Program-made: the position numbers and the translations under genes
The notes under the pieces: model-generated
Database searches by the model: none
What the model was told of the DNA's origin: nothing
Seen by the model: only the letters and a program-made list of their open reading frames with translations
Part shown: positions 33,768-41,709 of the stretch, one piece after another
Position numbering within the stretch: position 1 is the stretch's first letter
How the letters are laid out: each line of letters opens with the position of its first letter
Source of the DNA: a bacterium
GTDB lineage: Bacteria > SM23-31
NCBI GenBank assembly: GCA_028278455.1
Contig: JANQEH010000312.1
Location: 1-53,145 of the forward strand
Direction: 5' to 3'
Length of the DNA stretch: 53,145 bases

Positions 33768-34454
33768 ATGCAGAAAAGAATCGGAATTCTGGGTGGAATA
33801 AGCCATGAATCCACAATAGAATATTACAATCTCTTCCACCAACTTTCTTTTAAGCGTCATAAAAATTATTATTACCCGGAAATCGTGATTTACAGCCTCG
33901 ATTTTCAGAAATTCACCGATCTTGAGGATGGTGATGATAAATCAGCATATATAAACTATATTCTAACCGGGATAAATGCTCTCGATAAAGCAGGAGCAGA
34001 TTTTGCGTTGATGGCTGCTAACTCCCCTCATTCGGTCTTTCCTGAGGTAGAATCCGGAGCTGATATCCCTATTGTTAGCATTGTAGATGCCGCTATCATG
34101 GAAGCGCAGAAGAAGGGATTCAAAGATTTGCTTCTTCTAGGGATCGAACACACTATGAAATCATCATTTTATCAGGAGGCGGGGAAAAAACACGATATAA
34201 ACATAACGGTGCCGTCAGAAGATGATATGGATGTAGTAAATACTATTATCTTTAACGAGCTGGTACTTGGAAATATACTTCAATCAAGCAGGAAAATATT
34301 GAAAAAGATAATTGCGAAGCATGACGTAGACGCCGTTATACTTGGCTGTACGGAACTCCCTCTTATCCTAAAACCCGAAGAATCAGAGATACCGCTGTTA
34401 AGCACAACTCAACTTCATGTTGAGGCATCCCTCGATTTTGCATTGGGGGGATAG
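33768..34454 (+). CDS. Aspartate/glutamate racemase-family protein, first catalytic Cys missing
   Basis: A 228-residue two-domain protein of the Asp/Glu/hydantoin racemase superfamily. GILGGISHESTIEYYNLFHQ and VILGCTELPLIL are the family ends; the latter holds the second catalytic Cys. At the first site, normally (C/T)NTxH, it reads AANSPH, so the partner acid/base is Ala. Superfamily members with a single Cys, such as arylmalonate decarboxylase, do not racemise by the two-base route. The reaction is thus uncertain. ATG at 33768 follows AGGAG; the gene is convergent with bshB1. Confidence 0.82.
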   Translation: MQKRIGILGGISHESTIEYYNLFHQLSFKRHKNYYYPEIVIYSLDFQKFTDLEDGDDKSAYINYILTGINALDKAGADFALMAANSPHSVFPEVESGADIPIVSIVDAAIMEAQKKGFKDLLLLGIEHTMKSSFYQEAGKKHDINITVPSEDDMDVVNTIIFNELVLGNILQSSRKILKKIIAKHDVDAVILGCTELPLILKPEESEIPLLSTTQLHVEASLDFALGG

Positions 34455-34532
34455 AATTCTTAAATTAACATTATTCGAATAAAAACACTATACAGCGTAT
34501 AAAACAAATACAAATTTTACACCATTACCGGT

Positions 34533-34556
34533 AGCCGCAGGCTTCAGCCTGCGGCT
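34533..34556. repeat. GC-rich perfect palindrome in a convergent gap (REP-like)
   Basis: AGCCGCAGGC (34533-34542), loop TTCA, GCCTGCGGCT (34547-34556): a ten-bp perfect stem in an AT-rich gap between the convergent racemase and bshB1 genes. There is no T-run on either side, so it is not a standard terminator. Its form resembles repetitive extragenic palindromes. One copy is in the window; a looser GCAGG/CCTGC relative lies at 29402-29417. Confidence 0.5.
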
Positions 34557-34584
34557 TCTGTGAATATTCTATCAAGATTATCAT

Positions 34585-35298
34585 TCACTTCCATATCTTC
34601 ATCGGATCATCGATGCGTGGAGGGATTTCGGTAAAGAACGGTTCACCGTATTTACATCCGATCATCTTTCCATAGAATTTAGCGCGGACGTGAAGGTGGT
34701 CTCTGAATTCCGGCCTGCTCAGCGGAGTTTCCGGCTCGGTTGAATTTTCCCTGTAAAGTTGAGAGGAAAAAGCATTCGCCGCCTCCATCCGTTTTTCAAA
34801 ATAGTCTGTCACATCAACGATCAAGGAAGGCTCAAATACACCCCTGCACATATAATACATCAGTCCATACGGACGGTGAAATTCTATTTCGGGCTGAACA
34901 TTTCTCAGTCCTGCCAGAAAGAATGAGTCTTTGACCAGATCTGCAGCCTGTACATGATCCGGATGATTATCCTGCCTGTGATTTGCAAGGACCAGACGAG
35001 GTTTAAACTCTCTTATTGTCTTGACGACAGTATTCCTGTTCTGCTCATTATTCATTAACCTGCCGTCTCCCAGATCGAGGTTGATACGGTACTTTAATCC
35101 AAGGATATCGCTGGCTTTCCCGGCTTCTTCTTCTCTTAGTCTCCTGTTCCCTCGGGTTCCAAGCTCCCCGGCCGTCAGATCAACAATTGCAGTTGTATAT
35201 CCAAAGTCTTTTAGCTTCAGCATTGTGCCTCCGCATGTCATCTCTATATCATCAGGGTGCGGGGCAAATGCCAGTACATCTACTTTTTTTTCTTCCAT
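34585..35298 (-). CDS. bshB1: Bacillithiol biosynthesis deacetylase BshB1
   Basis: Zinc-dependent LmbE-fold enzyme that removes the acetyl group from GlcNAc-malate. 237 residues; FAPHPDDIEMTCGGT supplies the His-Asp-Asp metal/catalytic motif and NHRQDNHPDHVQAADLV the second histidines; LTAGELGTRGN is a BshB1 hallmark. The next gene upstream is bshC with a one-base gap (bshC stops at 35300), forming a bacillithiol operon. bshA is not in the window. Confidence 0.93.
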   Translation of the reverse strand: MEEKKVDVLAFAPHPDDIEMTCGGTMLKLKDFGYTTAIVDLTAGELGTRGNRRLREEEAGKASDILGLKYRINLDLGDGRLMNNEQNRNTVVKTIREFKPRLVLANHRQDNHPDHVQAADLVKDSFFLAGLRNVQPEIEFHRPYGLMYYMCRGVFEPSLIVDVTDYFEKRMEAANAFSSQLYRENSTEPETPLSRPEFRDHLHVRAKFYGKMIGCKYGEPFFTEIPPRIDDPMKIWK

Positions 35299-35299
35299 C

Positions 35300-36892
35300 T
35301 CAGATTTCTTTTATATGGTGTTTATCGGTATCTGTTGTAACTATTTCTTTTATAAATTCAGGAAATTCTCTTCCGTATCGCATAAGGTAATTGAGCATTG
35401 AAAATACCCTTTCCTGAGGTTTACCTCCCGGTAATATCGTTGCGGAGACTCTTCTGATCTTTTCATGAGCCTGTTTATCCGAATTCTTAAGGGCATTCAT
35501 CACCTTTTCCCTTATCTTCTCAACCTGAAACTTAATTTTGTTTCCCTGGGATTCTACCATGTTTTCAAGGGAATTGTCAATCTTACCCGCCAGTTCCTTA
35601 ATATTATCAAGATTTGTTTGGAGCTCGATTTCTGTTCTCTCGAATACACCGTCATAATCGGAGGTGTCTTTGGCTGCAAATATCCTGTCGGTAATCTCTT
35701 TATCAGTATTTTCCAAGAAATCGATTATTTGAAAATCGAGCCTGTCAATATTTTTTTTGGTCTTTTTATCAACAATGGTCCCGCTCCATCGAGGAAATAC
35801 CAGGGGCATATTCATACCAAGGATTCCGTATAGTGATTTCAATTGTCCCATATAGGCCAACTCCGACGGTCCGGCAACATATGCTATTGTCGGCAAAACA
35901 AAATCCTGAAAAAGAGGTCTGGATAGCACATCCCCGCTCAAACCCGGGAAACTGCGTTCTACAAAATCATGGATATTGGTTCCTGTCTCTTCTTCAGAAA
36001 GTCTCTTTCTATGATCTCCATCAAAATAAAAAAGTCTTATCAGACCGTTTCTAAGTCCTACCTGTGGGTTATACTCCTTTATTTTTAGCTCATCATAACT
36101 GCGATTTAAAACTGTCTCGATTTCATTTTTCCTGGAAATCAAATCTTCAAATAAGGGTTTTGCATGCTTCTTAATACGGGGATCAGATGGATCAATGAAA
36201 AGAATGGGGATATCAGGAAAAAATGTTCTAAAGAATTCTTTAAACGCAACTGCCAGACTCGTACCTTCTTTATAAATCCTTTTTAAAATTCCAAGTGTTT
36301 CTACAGCATTTTCTGTTTCGCCGAAAATTCCGGCCAACTCCTCAAAAACTTTTCTGAATTCTTGATTAATAGCTCTTTGTGAGACCGGGAGAAGATCTGT
36401 TTCAATGCTGTCGTCATATTCCATATTTCTGATCTCACCGGATGGAGAGAATACTGAAAATTTTCTAACCTCATCGAAATCATGATCATCCACCTCGATC
36501 CAGAATACAGGTACAGCTGGAATCCCGTATTTCTCACCGAGTTCTTCTGCAAGCCTCACCGCAGTCAGAGCCTTGTAGACTGTGTACAACGGACCAAGAA
36601 AAAGTCCTGCCTGCTGGCCTGTTACAACAGTGACGGTTGACGGATCAGAGAGCTTTTCAAGCAGAGGTTTTAGAATATCTGGATCTCCGGAGTCAAGATT
36701 CTGAGTACCAAGTATTTCAACAAGCATGGTCCGGCTGTAATCATTTTTTTGAAGTTTTTCGTAAAGTGCATTGTAAGAAACAGATTTTTTCGGATCACCG
36801 GCATAAAATCCCTCTACCTTTGGAAAATCATTTAAATAATCGTTAAAGAGCCCACTGCCACTGGTAAACACACTATAACTTTTTTTATTCAT
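35300..36892 (-). CDS. bshC: Bacillithiol biosynthesis cysteine-adding enzyme BshC
   Basis: Adds cysteine to glucosamine-malate as the last step of bacillithiol synthesis. 530 residues, near the usual 520-540, with the BshC signatures VTGQQAGLFLGPLYTVYKAL, AVPVFWIEVDDHDFDEV, YVAGPSELAYMGQLK and the coiled-coil C-terminal part ending RVFSMLNYLMRYG. The ATG at 36892 overlaps the stop codon of the upstream methyltransferase. It indicates that this organism uses bacillithiol as low-molecular-weight thiol. Confidence 0.94.
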   Translation of the reverse strand: MNKKSYSVFTSGSGLFNDYLNDFPKVEGFYAGDPKKSVSYNALYEKLQKNDYSRTMLVEILGTQNLDSGDPDILKPLLEKLSDPSTVTVVTGQQAGLFLGPLYTVYKALTAVRLAEELGEKYGIPAVPVFWIEVDDHDFDEVRKFSVFSPSGEIRNMEYDDSIETDLLPVSQRAINQEFRKVFEELAGIFGETENAVETLGILKRIYKEGTSLAVAFKEFFRTFFPDIPILFIDPSDPRIKKHAKPLFEDLISRKNEIETVLNRSYDELKIKEYNPQVGLRNGLIRLFYFDGDHRKRLSEEETGTNIHDFVERSFPGLSGDVLSRPLFQDFVLPTIAYVAGPSELAYMGQLKSLYGILGMNMPLVFPRWSGTIVDKKTKKNIDRLDFQIIDFLENTDKEITDRIFAAKDTSDYDGVFERTEIELQTNLDNIKELAGKIDNSLENMVESQGNKIKFQVEKIREKVMNALKNSDKQAHEKIRRVSATILPGGKPQERVFSMLNYLMRYGREFPEFIKEIVTTDTDKHHIKEI

Positions 36893-37629
36893 TACTGTTT
36901 CTTTCCAATGATAATCACCCTTGGAGACTCATTAATTAGATCTGTCCCGTTATAATCTCCGAACTCCCGGATAATTTCGAAGCCGATCTTCCAGAACATT
37001 GCCCTGAGTTCTTCAATACTAAAAAGCCGCACAGATTCATTATAGCCCTTCTGAACTCCTCCTTTATTGATCAGGATCTCTTTTTCTATTCTTCCGGTCT
37101 CAATGTCATATCTTCTTTTCTGAATTACCTTTATACCGTTAGATACGGATTCATCATAAGGCTGCAGTTTTTCTAATGTTGACTCTTTGTTCATAAAATC
37201 CAGAACAAACCAACCGCTTTCAGTCAGTGACTTATATACTGCCCCGATCACCCTGGTATTTTCTTCGTCTTTTCTGAAATACCCAAATGAAGTGAACATA
37301 TTAACCACACCGTCAAAATGATTGACGAATCTGATATCCCTCATATCCCTTATATGGTAGTCAATTCTCAGTCCGTTTTTCGCTGTATTTTTATGGGCTG
37401 TCTTAATAAGATCCTCCGATAGATCGATTCCTGTCACTTCATAACCAACCTTTGCCAATTCTATTGAATATCTCCCCGCTCCACAACAAAGATCGAGAAT
37501 TTTATGACCTTTCTTTAATTTCAGTATACTTTGAAGTGTTTTAATAAACTTAACCGATTCTTCTTCATCTCTATGATTATAGAGGGTGATGTAGTCGTCA
37601 CCAAACCATTCTTCATACCAGGCAGCCAT
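36892..37629 (-). CDS. Class I SAM-dependent methyltransferase
   Basis: A 245-residue small-molecule-type methyltransferase. AAWYEEWFGDDYITLYNHRD is a start seen in this group, and KILDLCCGAGRYSIELAKVG is motif I of the Rossmann fold, with GYEVTGIDLSEDLI the acidic end of strand beta2 and DGVVNMFTSFGYF motif IV. The substrate is unknown. The ATG at 37629 was chosen over one two codons earlier because GGA lies upstream and family members start with this segment. Overlap with bshC suggests a shared operon, so a link to thiol metabolism is possible but unproven. Confidence 0.85.
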   Translation of the reverse strand: MAAWYEEWFGDDYITLYNHRDEEESVKFIKTLQSILKLKKGHKILDLCCGAGRYSIELAKVGYEVTGIDLSEDLIKTAHKNTAKNGLRIDYHIRDMRDIRFVNHFDGVVNMFTSFGYFRKDEENTRVIGAVYKSLTESGWFVLDFMNKESTLEKLQPYDESVSNGIKVIQKRRYDIETGRIEKEILINKGGVQKGYNESVRLFSIEELRAMFWKIGFEIIREFGDYNGTDLINESPRVIIIGKKQ

Positions 37630-37814
37630 AATCAATTTCCATTTACAATTAATTCTTCACTCATTCGTAAGTAATTATTATTAAATAAGTAATATAACAA
37701 ATGTATTGCTTCTTATGACTTTTTGCAACATATTTCTTCCATTATGTTTTCAGGTATGAATTAACAAAAAAATCCATTGATTTATTCCATAAGAATTATT
37801 TTTAGCGTAATTAT

Positions 37815-37842
37815 GAACTTTTCTATACCTGGTTTGTATAAT
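37815..37842 (+). promoter_or_regulatory. Candidate promoter of the ECF sigma operon
   Basis: TATAAT (37837-37842) lies 38 bp before the sigma factor's ATG. Sixteen bases upstream of it is GAACTT (37815-37820), the -35 form favoured by many ECF sigma factors. The pair could therefore reflect a housekeeping promoter, autoregulation by the ECF factor, or both. Confidence 0.45.
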
Positions 37843-37880
37843 TTTAAGTTCAATATTGTCAGGAAGGTAATTAAGGGTAA

Positions 37881-38453
37881 ATGAAAATCTGTAAAGACGA
37901 GGAACTGATAAAGAATTGCGCATTGGGAGATACAGGCGCTTTTGATCTTTTATTTAAAAAATACGCTAAACCCCTTACGCATTTTATTTATAATATTATA
38001 TATGATAAAGAAAGAGCCGAAGATATTTTTCAGGATACATTCCTGAAAGTATTTGAGAATTCTGATAAGTTTAATGACAAATTCAGATTCTCTACCTGGA
38101 TATACAGGATTGCTCTTAACCTCAGCATAAATGAATTAAAAAGAATCAACAGGCAGAATAAAATCTGGATCAATCCTTCCAGAGATGTGTTCAAAAAACC
38201 TGAAACCGATTACCTTGTTAATTATTCGGATAATATCGATCCGCAGGATATACTGCAGAAAAAAGAATCGGAAGATCAGTTGAAAAGCGCGATTGAAAAA
38301 CTACCGGGAACAAAAAAACTGGCTTTTATCCTCAAATTCTACCAGCATAAGAATTACGAAGAAATTGCAAAGATTATGGAATGTTCTGTCGGGACAGTCA
38401 AGTCCAGGATACATTATGCAGTTGAAAAACTCCAAATTTTAGTAGGTGAATAG
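37881..38453 (+). CDS. ECF (RpoE-like) RNA polymerase sigma factor
   Basis: A 190-residue group 4 sigma factor with region 2 (AFDLLFKKYAKPLTHFIYNI, ERAEDIFQDTFLKVFEN, FSTWIYRIALNLSINELKR) and region 4 (IEKLPGTKKLAFILKFYQHK, NYEEIAKIMECSVGTVKSRI), joined by an acidic linker. ATG at 37881 follows AAGGG. One base separates its stop from the anti-sigma ATG, so the pair is cotranscribed. The GAACTT element upstream suggests self-activation. Confidence 0.95.
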   Translation: MKICKDEELIKNCALGDTGAFDLLFKKYAKPLTHFIYNIIYDKERAEDIFQDTFLKVFENSDKFNDKFRFSTWIYRIALNLSINELKRINRQNKIWINPSRDVFKKPETDYLVNYSDNIDPQDILQKKESEDQLKSAIEKLPGTKKLAFILKFYQHKNYEEIAKIMECSVGTVKSRIHYAVEKLQILVGE

Positions 38454-38454
38454 T

Positions 38455-39156
38455 ATGAACAAAAATGAATGCAATATTCCACGGGAAAGAATAATAGATT
38501 TCCTCTTGGAAGAACTCAGTTATGAAGACACGATCGCAATGGATACTCATATCCGGGAATGTGAGTCCTGCAGATCAGAGTCTGACTCATTACTAAAGCT
38601 TTTCAGAAAGATCGAAGGCAGGCAAGAACCGGTAAGTTCAGACACTTACCTTCAGCTGAAAAAGAAGATCTGCACTGGAACTTCAGAGAAGAGCAAAAGA
38701 AATACTATTGAGTTTAGACGTAAACAAACGTTCTCCTTCATTATTTCAGCAGCCGCGGTTATCCTTTTCACCATCCTTATCAGCAATCAAATGGCTTTAT
38801 TCAGCCCTTTCATTTCGGAAGATCTGGAAAATATGTTCTATAGTGACACAAGTATTACTGAATACAGCGTGAATAAACATATTGATGACACACTAATAAT
38901 AATAGACAAGAAAAAGTATTTCAAAAAAGTTGATGTGTTTCCAACGGAATTCAATAATATTGAGCACCTGATCTCTCCATCGGATGTTATGTCGATCCAC
39001 AAGGTTCGCCATGCAGATTTCATAACCCCACCGGTCGAATTATTCAAGTCTATATTTGCAGATAAAAAGATTATTGCCCGGTCTCATCGAAAAAAGCCGC
39101 CTAAACATAAGGTTTATAATCTCCCCTCCGATAGAAGTATTAGGTATTTAACCTGA
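38455..39156 (+). CDS. Membrane anti-sigma factor with zinc-binding (ZAS) domain
   Basis: About 233 residues. The N-terminal zf-HC2/ZAS domain shows Cys, then HIRECESCRSE, that is HxxxCxxC, which binds the ECF factor. A single transmembrane helix (FSFIISAAAVILFTILI) follows near residues 85-105, and a periplasmic C-terminal part of about 125 basic residues that I cannot assign. The ATG at 38455 has AGGTG six bases upstream; a GTG at 38446 overlapping the sigma gene is a less likely start. It probably holds the sigma factor until an envelope signal. Confidence 0.88.
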   Translation: MNKNECNIPRERIIDFLLEELSYEDTIAMDTHIRECESCRSESDSLLKLFRKIEGRQEPVSSDTYLQLKKKICTGTSEKSKRNTIEFRRKQTFSFIISAAAVILFTILISNQMALFSPFISEDLENMFYSDTSITEYSVNKHIDDTLIIIDKKKYFKKVDVFPTEFNNIEHLISPSDVMSIHKVRHADFITPPVELFKSIFADKKIIARSHRKKPPKHKVYNLPSDRSIRYLT

Positions 39157-39209
39157 TAAATATTATATTTAGCATTTAATATTCATCGATTAAAAAACGG
39201 GAAATCGGT

Positions 39210-41705
39210 TTGAAGAAAATAAAAGAGTTAATACTCAGAGATATAGAACTCTCGGTCGGCGGAGCTGTTACATTTATCACCGCCCTTATTATATACCTGA
39301 TCACAATTGCACCGGCGGTTTCTTTCTGGGATTGCGGCGAATTCATTGCATGCTCTGTAACACTCGGAATACCTCATCCACCCGGGGCTCCTCTATTTCT
39401 TTTGATGGGGAAAATATTCTCGATGATCCCGTTCAGTACTGATATTGCCTACAGGGTAAACCTGCTGTCTGTATTTACGAGTGTTGTCACTGTCTTTCTC
39501 CTTTATCTCATAATTGTCCAGCTAATAAGGAGTTTTGCAGGGAAACCTGTCGAGAAAATGGATAAATTCATTGCATATGCTGCGGCTGCAACCGGAGCAT
39601 TATGCTACGCATTTACCGATTCATTCTGGTTCAATGCTGTCGAAGCGGAAGTATATGCACTTAGCACGCTTTTTACTGCAGCCGTGGTTTGGCTCACACT
39701 AAAATGGGCTGAAGACCGGGAAGAACAAAGGTCACTGATAAGCCTGCTGATTATCGCCTACCTTCTCGGATTGTCTTATGGTGTGCATTTACTAAGTTTC
39801 CTTGTTGTCCCGTCGATTATGCTTCTGATACTCTTCTATAAACCTAAACTGCTTCTGAACTGGAAATTCTGGTCATTCGCTGTGGTTCTTTTTGTAATCG
39901 GCGCCTCTACATACTATATGATCTATGTAAGGTCTCATCTTCATCCATTTATAAACGAGAACGATCCTTCAAACCTGGGGATCTGGTATTACCTCAAAAG
40001 AGAGCAATACGGATCTCAGAGCCTGATTGGCACATTATTCAACAGGGCTTCAGACTTCTGGGAGTACCAAATCAAATTCATGTATCTGCGCTATTTTGGC
40101 TGGAATTTTATCGGCAAGGGAACTACCTTCGATACCATGGGCTTCATACAGGAAAATTATTCGACAATAGGCCTTCTCGGTCTCCCGTTTATAACGGGAT
40201 TATTTGGATTTGGTTACCACTTCAAAAAAGATTGGAAGAAAGCGCTTATAGTATTAGTGTTCTTTATCTTCAGCGGCATTATGCTTGTGATCTACCTTAA
40301 CCAGAAAGCTCCTCAGCCCAGAGAAAGAGACTACGTATATATCGGAAGTTTCATGGCATTTTCAATGTGGATCGGCCTCGGCTGTTACGGATTGATGAAA
40401 ATCGTCAAAGAATGGCTAAAAGGAGGTGTTCTGCAGAAGGCAGGAATTTATATGACAGCGGCAGTTTTATTTATAATCAATCCTGTAAATCAATTTCAGC
40501 ACAATTTTGAAGAACATGACAGATCAGGTAATTATCTGGCATGGGATTATTCTTATAACCTTTTAAACAGTTGTGAACCAAACGCAATCCTATTTACTAA
40601 TGGCGATAATGACACATTTCCGCTGTGGTATCTGCAGGAGGTAGAAGGTATCAGAAAAGATGTAAGGGTTGTATGCCTCAGCCTTCTAAACACGAACTGG
40701 TTCATCTACCAGTTAAAGCATTATGAACCCAAGATCAACATAAATCTATCTGATGAGCAGATCTGGAATATTAAACCTCAGGCATGGAGGAAAAATACGG
40801 TTGTGCAGGTACCGCTTCACCCCAGTATTCTCCAGATGCACTATGCCGAATACGGAAAACCTGTCCCGGCAAAAACTGACAGCATAATGGTGTTCACAGT
40901 TCCCCATACAATGACAGTCGGAGAACAGACCGGACTACAAGTAAAGGATATGATGGTTCTTCATATTTTCAGCCAGAATATAGGCCAGAGGCCAATATAT
41001 TTTGCACTGACGGTTGCGAACAGCAATATGATCGGGATCAGGCAATATCTGAGGCAGGACGGTCTTGTCTGGAAGATCACACCGGTAAAGAATCCTGAAC
41101 TGAACGAAAGAATTCTTTTTCAGAATGTCATGGAGAAGTACCAATACAGGGGATTAAAGGATAAGGATGTATTTATTAATTATGGTTCTACTAAACTGAT
41201 GGTGAATTATAGAAATCCGTTCGACAGACTTTCAAATTACTACCATAACAAGGGACAAAGAGCAAAAGTTCTCGAGGTCTTGAATAAACATATTGAGGAA
41301 GTCCCTCTTTTCAGGATGAATGTCCATAATCCAGCATATGTTGAACAAATTGGAAGATTCTTCTACTGGGCAGGACAGAGAGAGATATTTCGCGAATTGA
41401 TGCTTGATATGCTTGACTGGGGCCCATCGATCAGCAAGGAAAAGAGACTTGAATTCGCAAATCTTCTATACACTGCATATCGGGACACACAAAATGCTCA
41501 GATCGCTTATGAACGTCTGATCGAGGCGCATCCGCAGGATAACCAGGTTCTCAGTATTGTATTGGGATTTTATGAAGCTACCGGGCAGTATCAGGAGGCG
41601 GTTGACCTTCTGAATACATGGGTTCCCGGACATCCGAATGACAAGAACGCTGCGAATAAGCTAAAAGAATTGCAGGACAGCCTTCGCGCCCAACAGGGTA
41701 AGTAA
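39210..41705 (+). CDS. DUF2723-family multi-pass membrane protein (putative GT117 glycosyltransferase) with C-terminal TPR region
   Basis: An 831-residue polytopic protein. Near the start PAVSFWDCGEFIACSVTLG and IPHPPGAPLFLLMGKIFSM are the DUF2723 signature, matching the acidic catalytic loop of GT-C (PMT-like) glycosyltransferases; ten or more helices follow to about residue 430. The soluble remainder includes LFTNGDNDTFPLWYLQEVEG and ends in TPR-like helices (about 680-831). FCB members carry it in O-glycosylation or envelope glycan export; that role is inferred. Start is a TTG at 39210. It follows the anti-sigma gene by about 50 bp, so it may belong to the regulon. Confidence 0.85.
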   Translation: MKKIKELILRDIELSVGGAVTFITALIIYLITIAPAVSFWDCGEFIACSVTLGIPHPPGAPLFLLMGKIFSMIPFSTDIAYRVNLLSVFTSVVTVFLLYLIIVQLIRSFAGKPVEKMDKFIAYAAAATGALCYAFTDSFWFNAVEAEVYALSTLFTAAVVWLTLKWAEDREEQRSLISLLIIAYLLGLSYGVHLLSFLVVPSIMLLILFYKPKLLLNWKFWSFAVVLFVIGASTYYMIYVRSHLHPFINENDPSNLGIWYYLKREQYGSQSLIGTLFNRASDFWEYQIKFMYLRYFGWNFIGKGTTFDTMGFIQENYSTIGLLGLPFITGLFGFGYHFKKDWKKALIVLVFFIFSGIMLVIYLNQKAPQPRERDYVYIGSFMAFSMWIGLGCYGLMKIVKEWLKGGVLQKAGIYMTAAVLFIINPVNQFQHNFEEHDRSGNYLAWDYSYNLLNSCEPNAILFTNGDNDTFPLWYLQEVEGIRKDVRVVCLSLLNTNWFIYQLKHYEPKININLSDEQIWNIKPQAWRKNTVVQVPLHPSILQMHYAEYGKPVPAKTDSIMVFTVPHTMTVGEQTGLQVKDMMVLHIFSQNIGQRPIYFALTVANSNMIGIRQYLRQDGLVWKITPVKNPELNERILFQNVMEKYQYRGLKDKDVFINYGSTKLMVNYRNPFDRLSNYYHNKGQRAKVLEVLNKHIEEVPLFRMNVHNPAYVEQIGRFFYWAGQREIFRELMLDMLDWGPSISKEKRLEFANLLYTAYRDTQNAQIAYERLIEAHPQDNQVLSIVLGFYEATGQYQEAVDLLNTWVPGHPNDKNAANKLKELQDSLRAQQGK

Positions 41706-41709
41706 TCCG

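Noticed and set aside
34533..34556. Bidirectional rho-independent terminator between convergent genes
   Set aside because: Strong stem, but no T-run on either strand.
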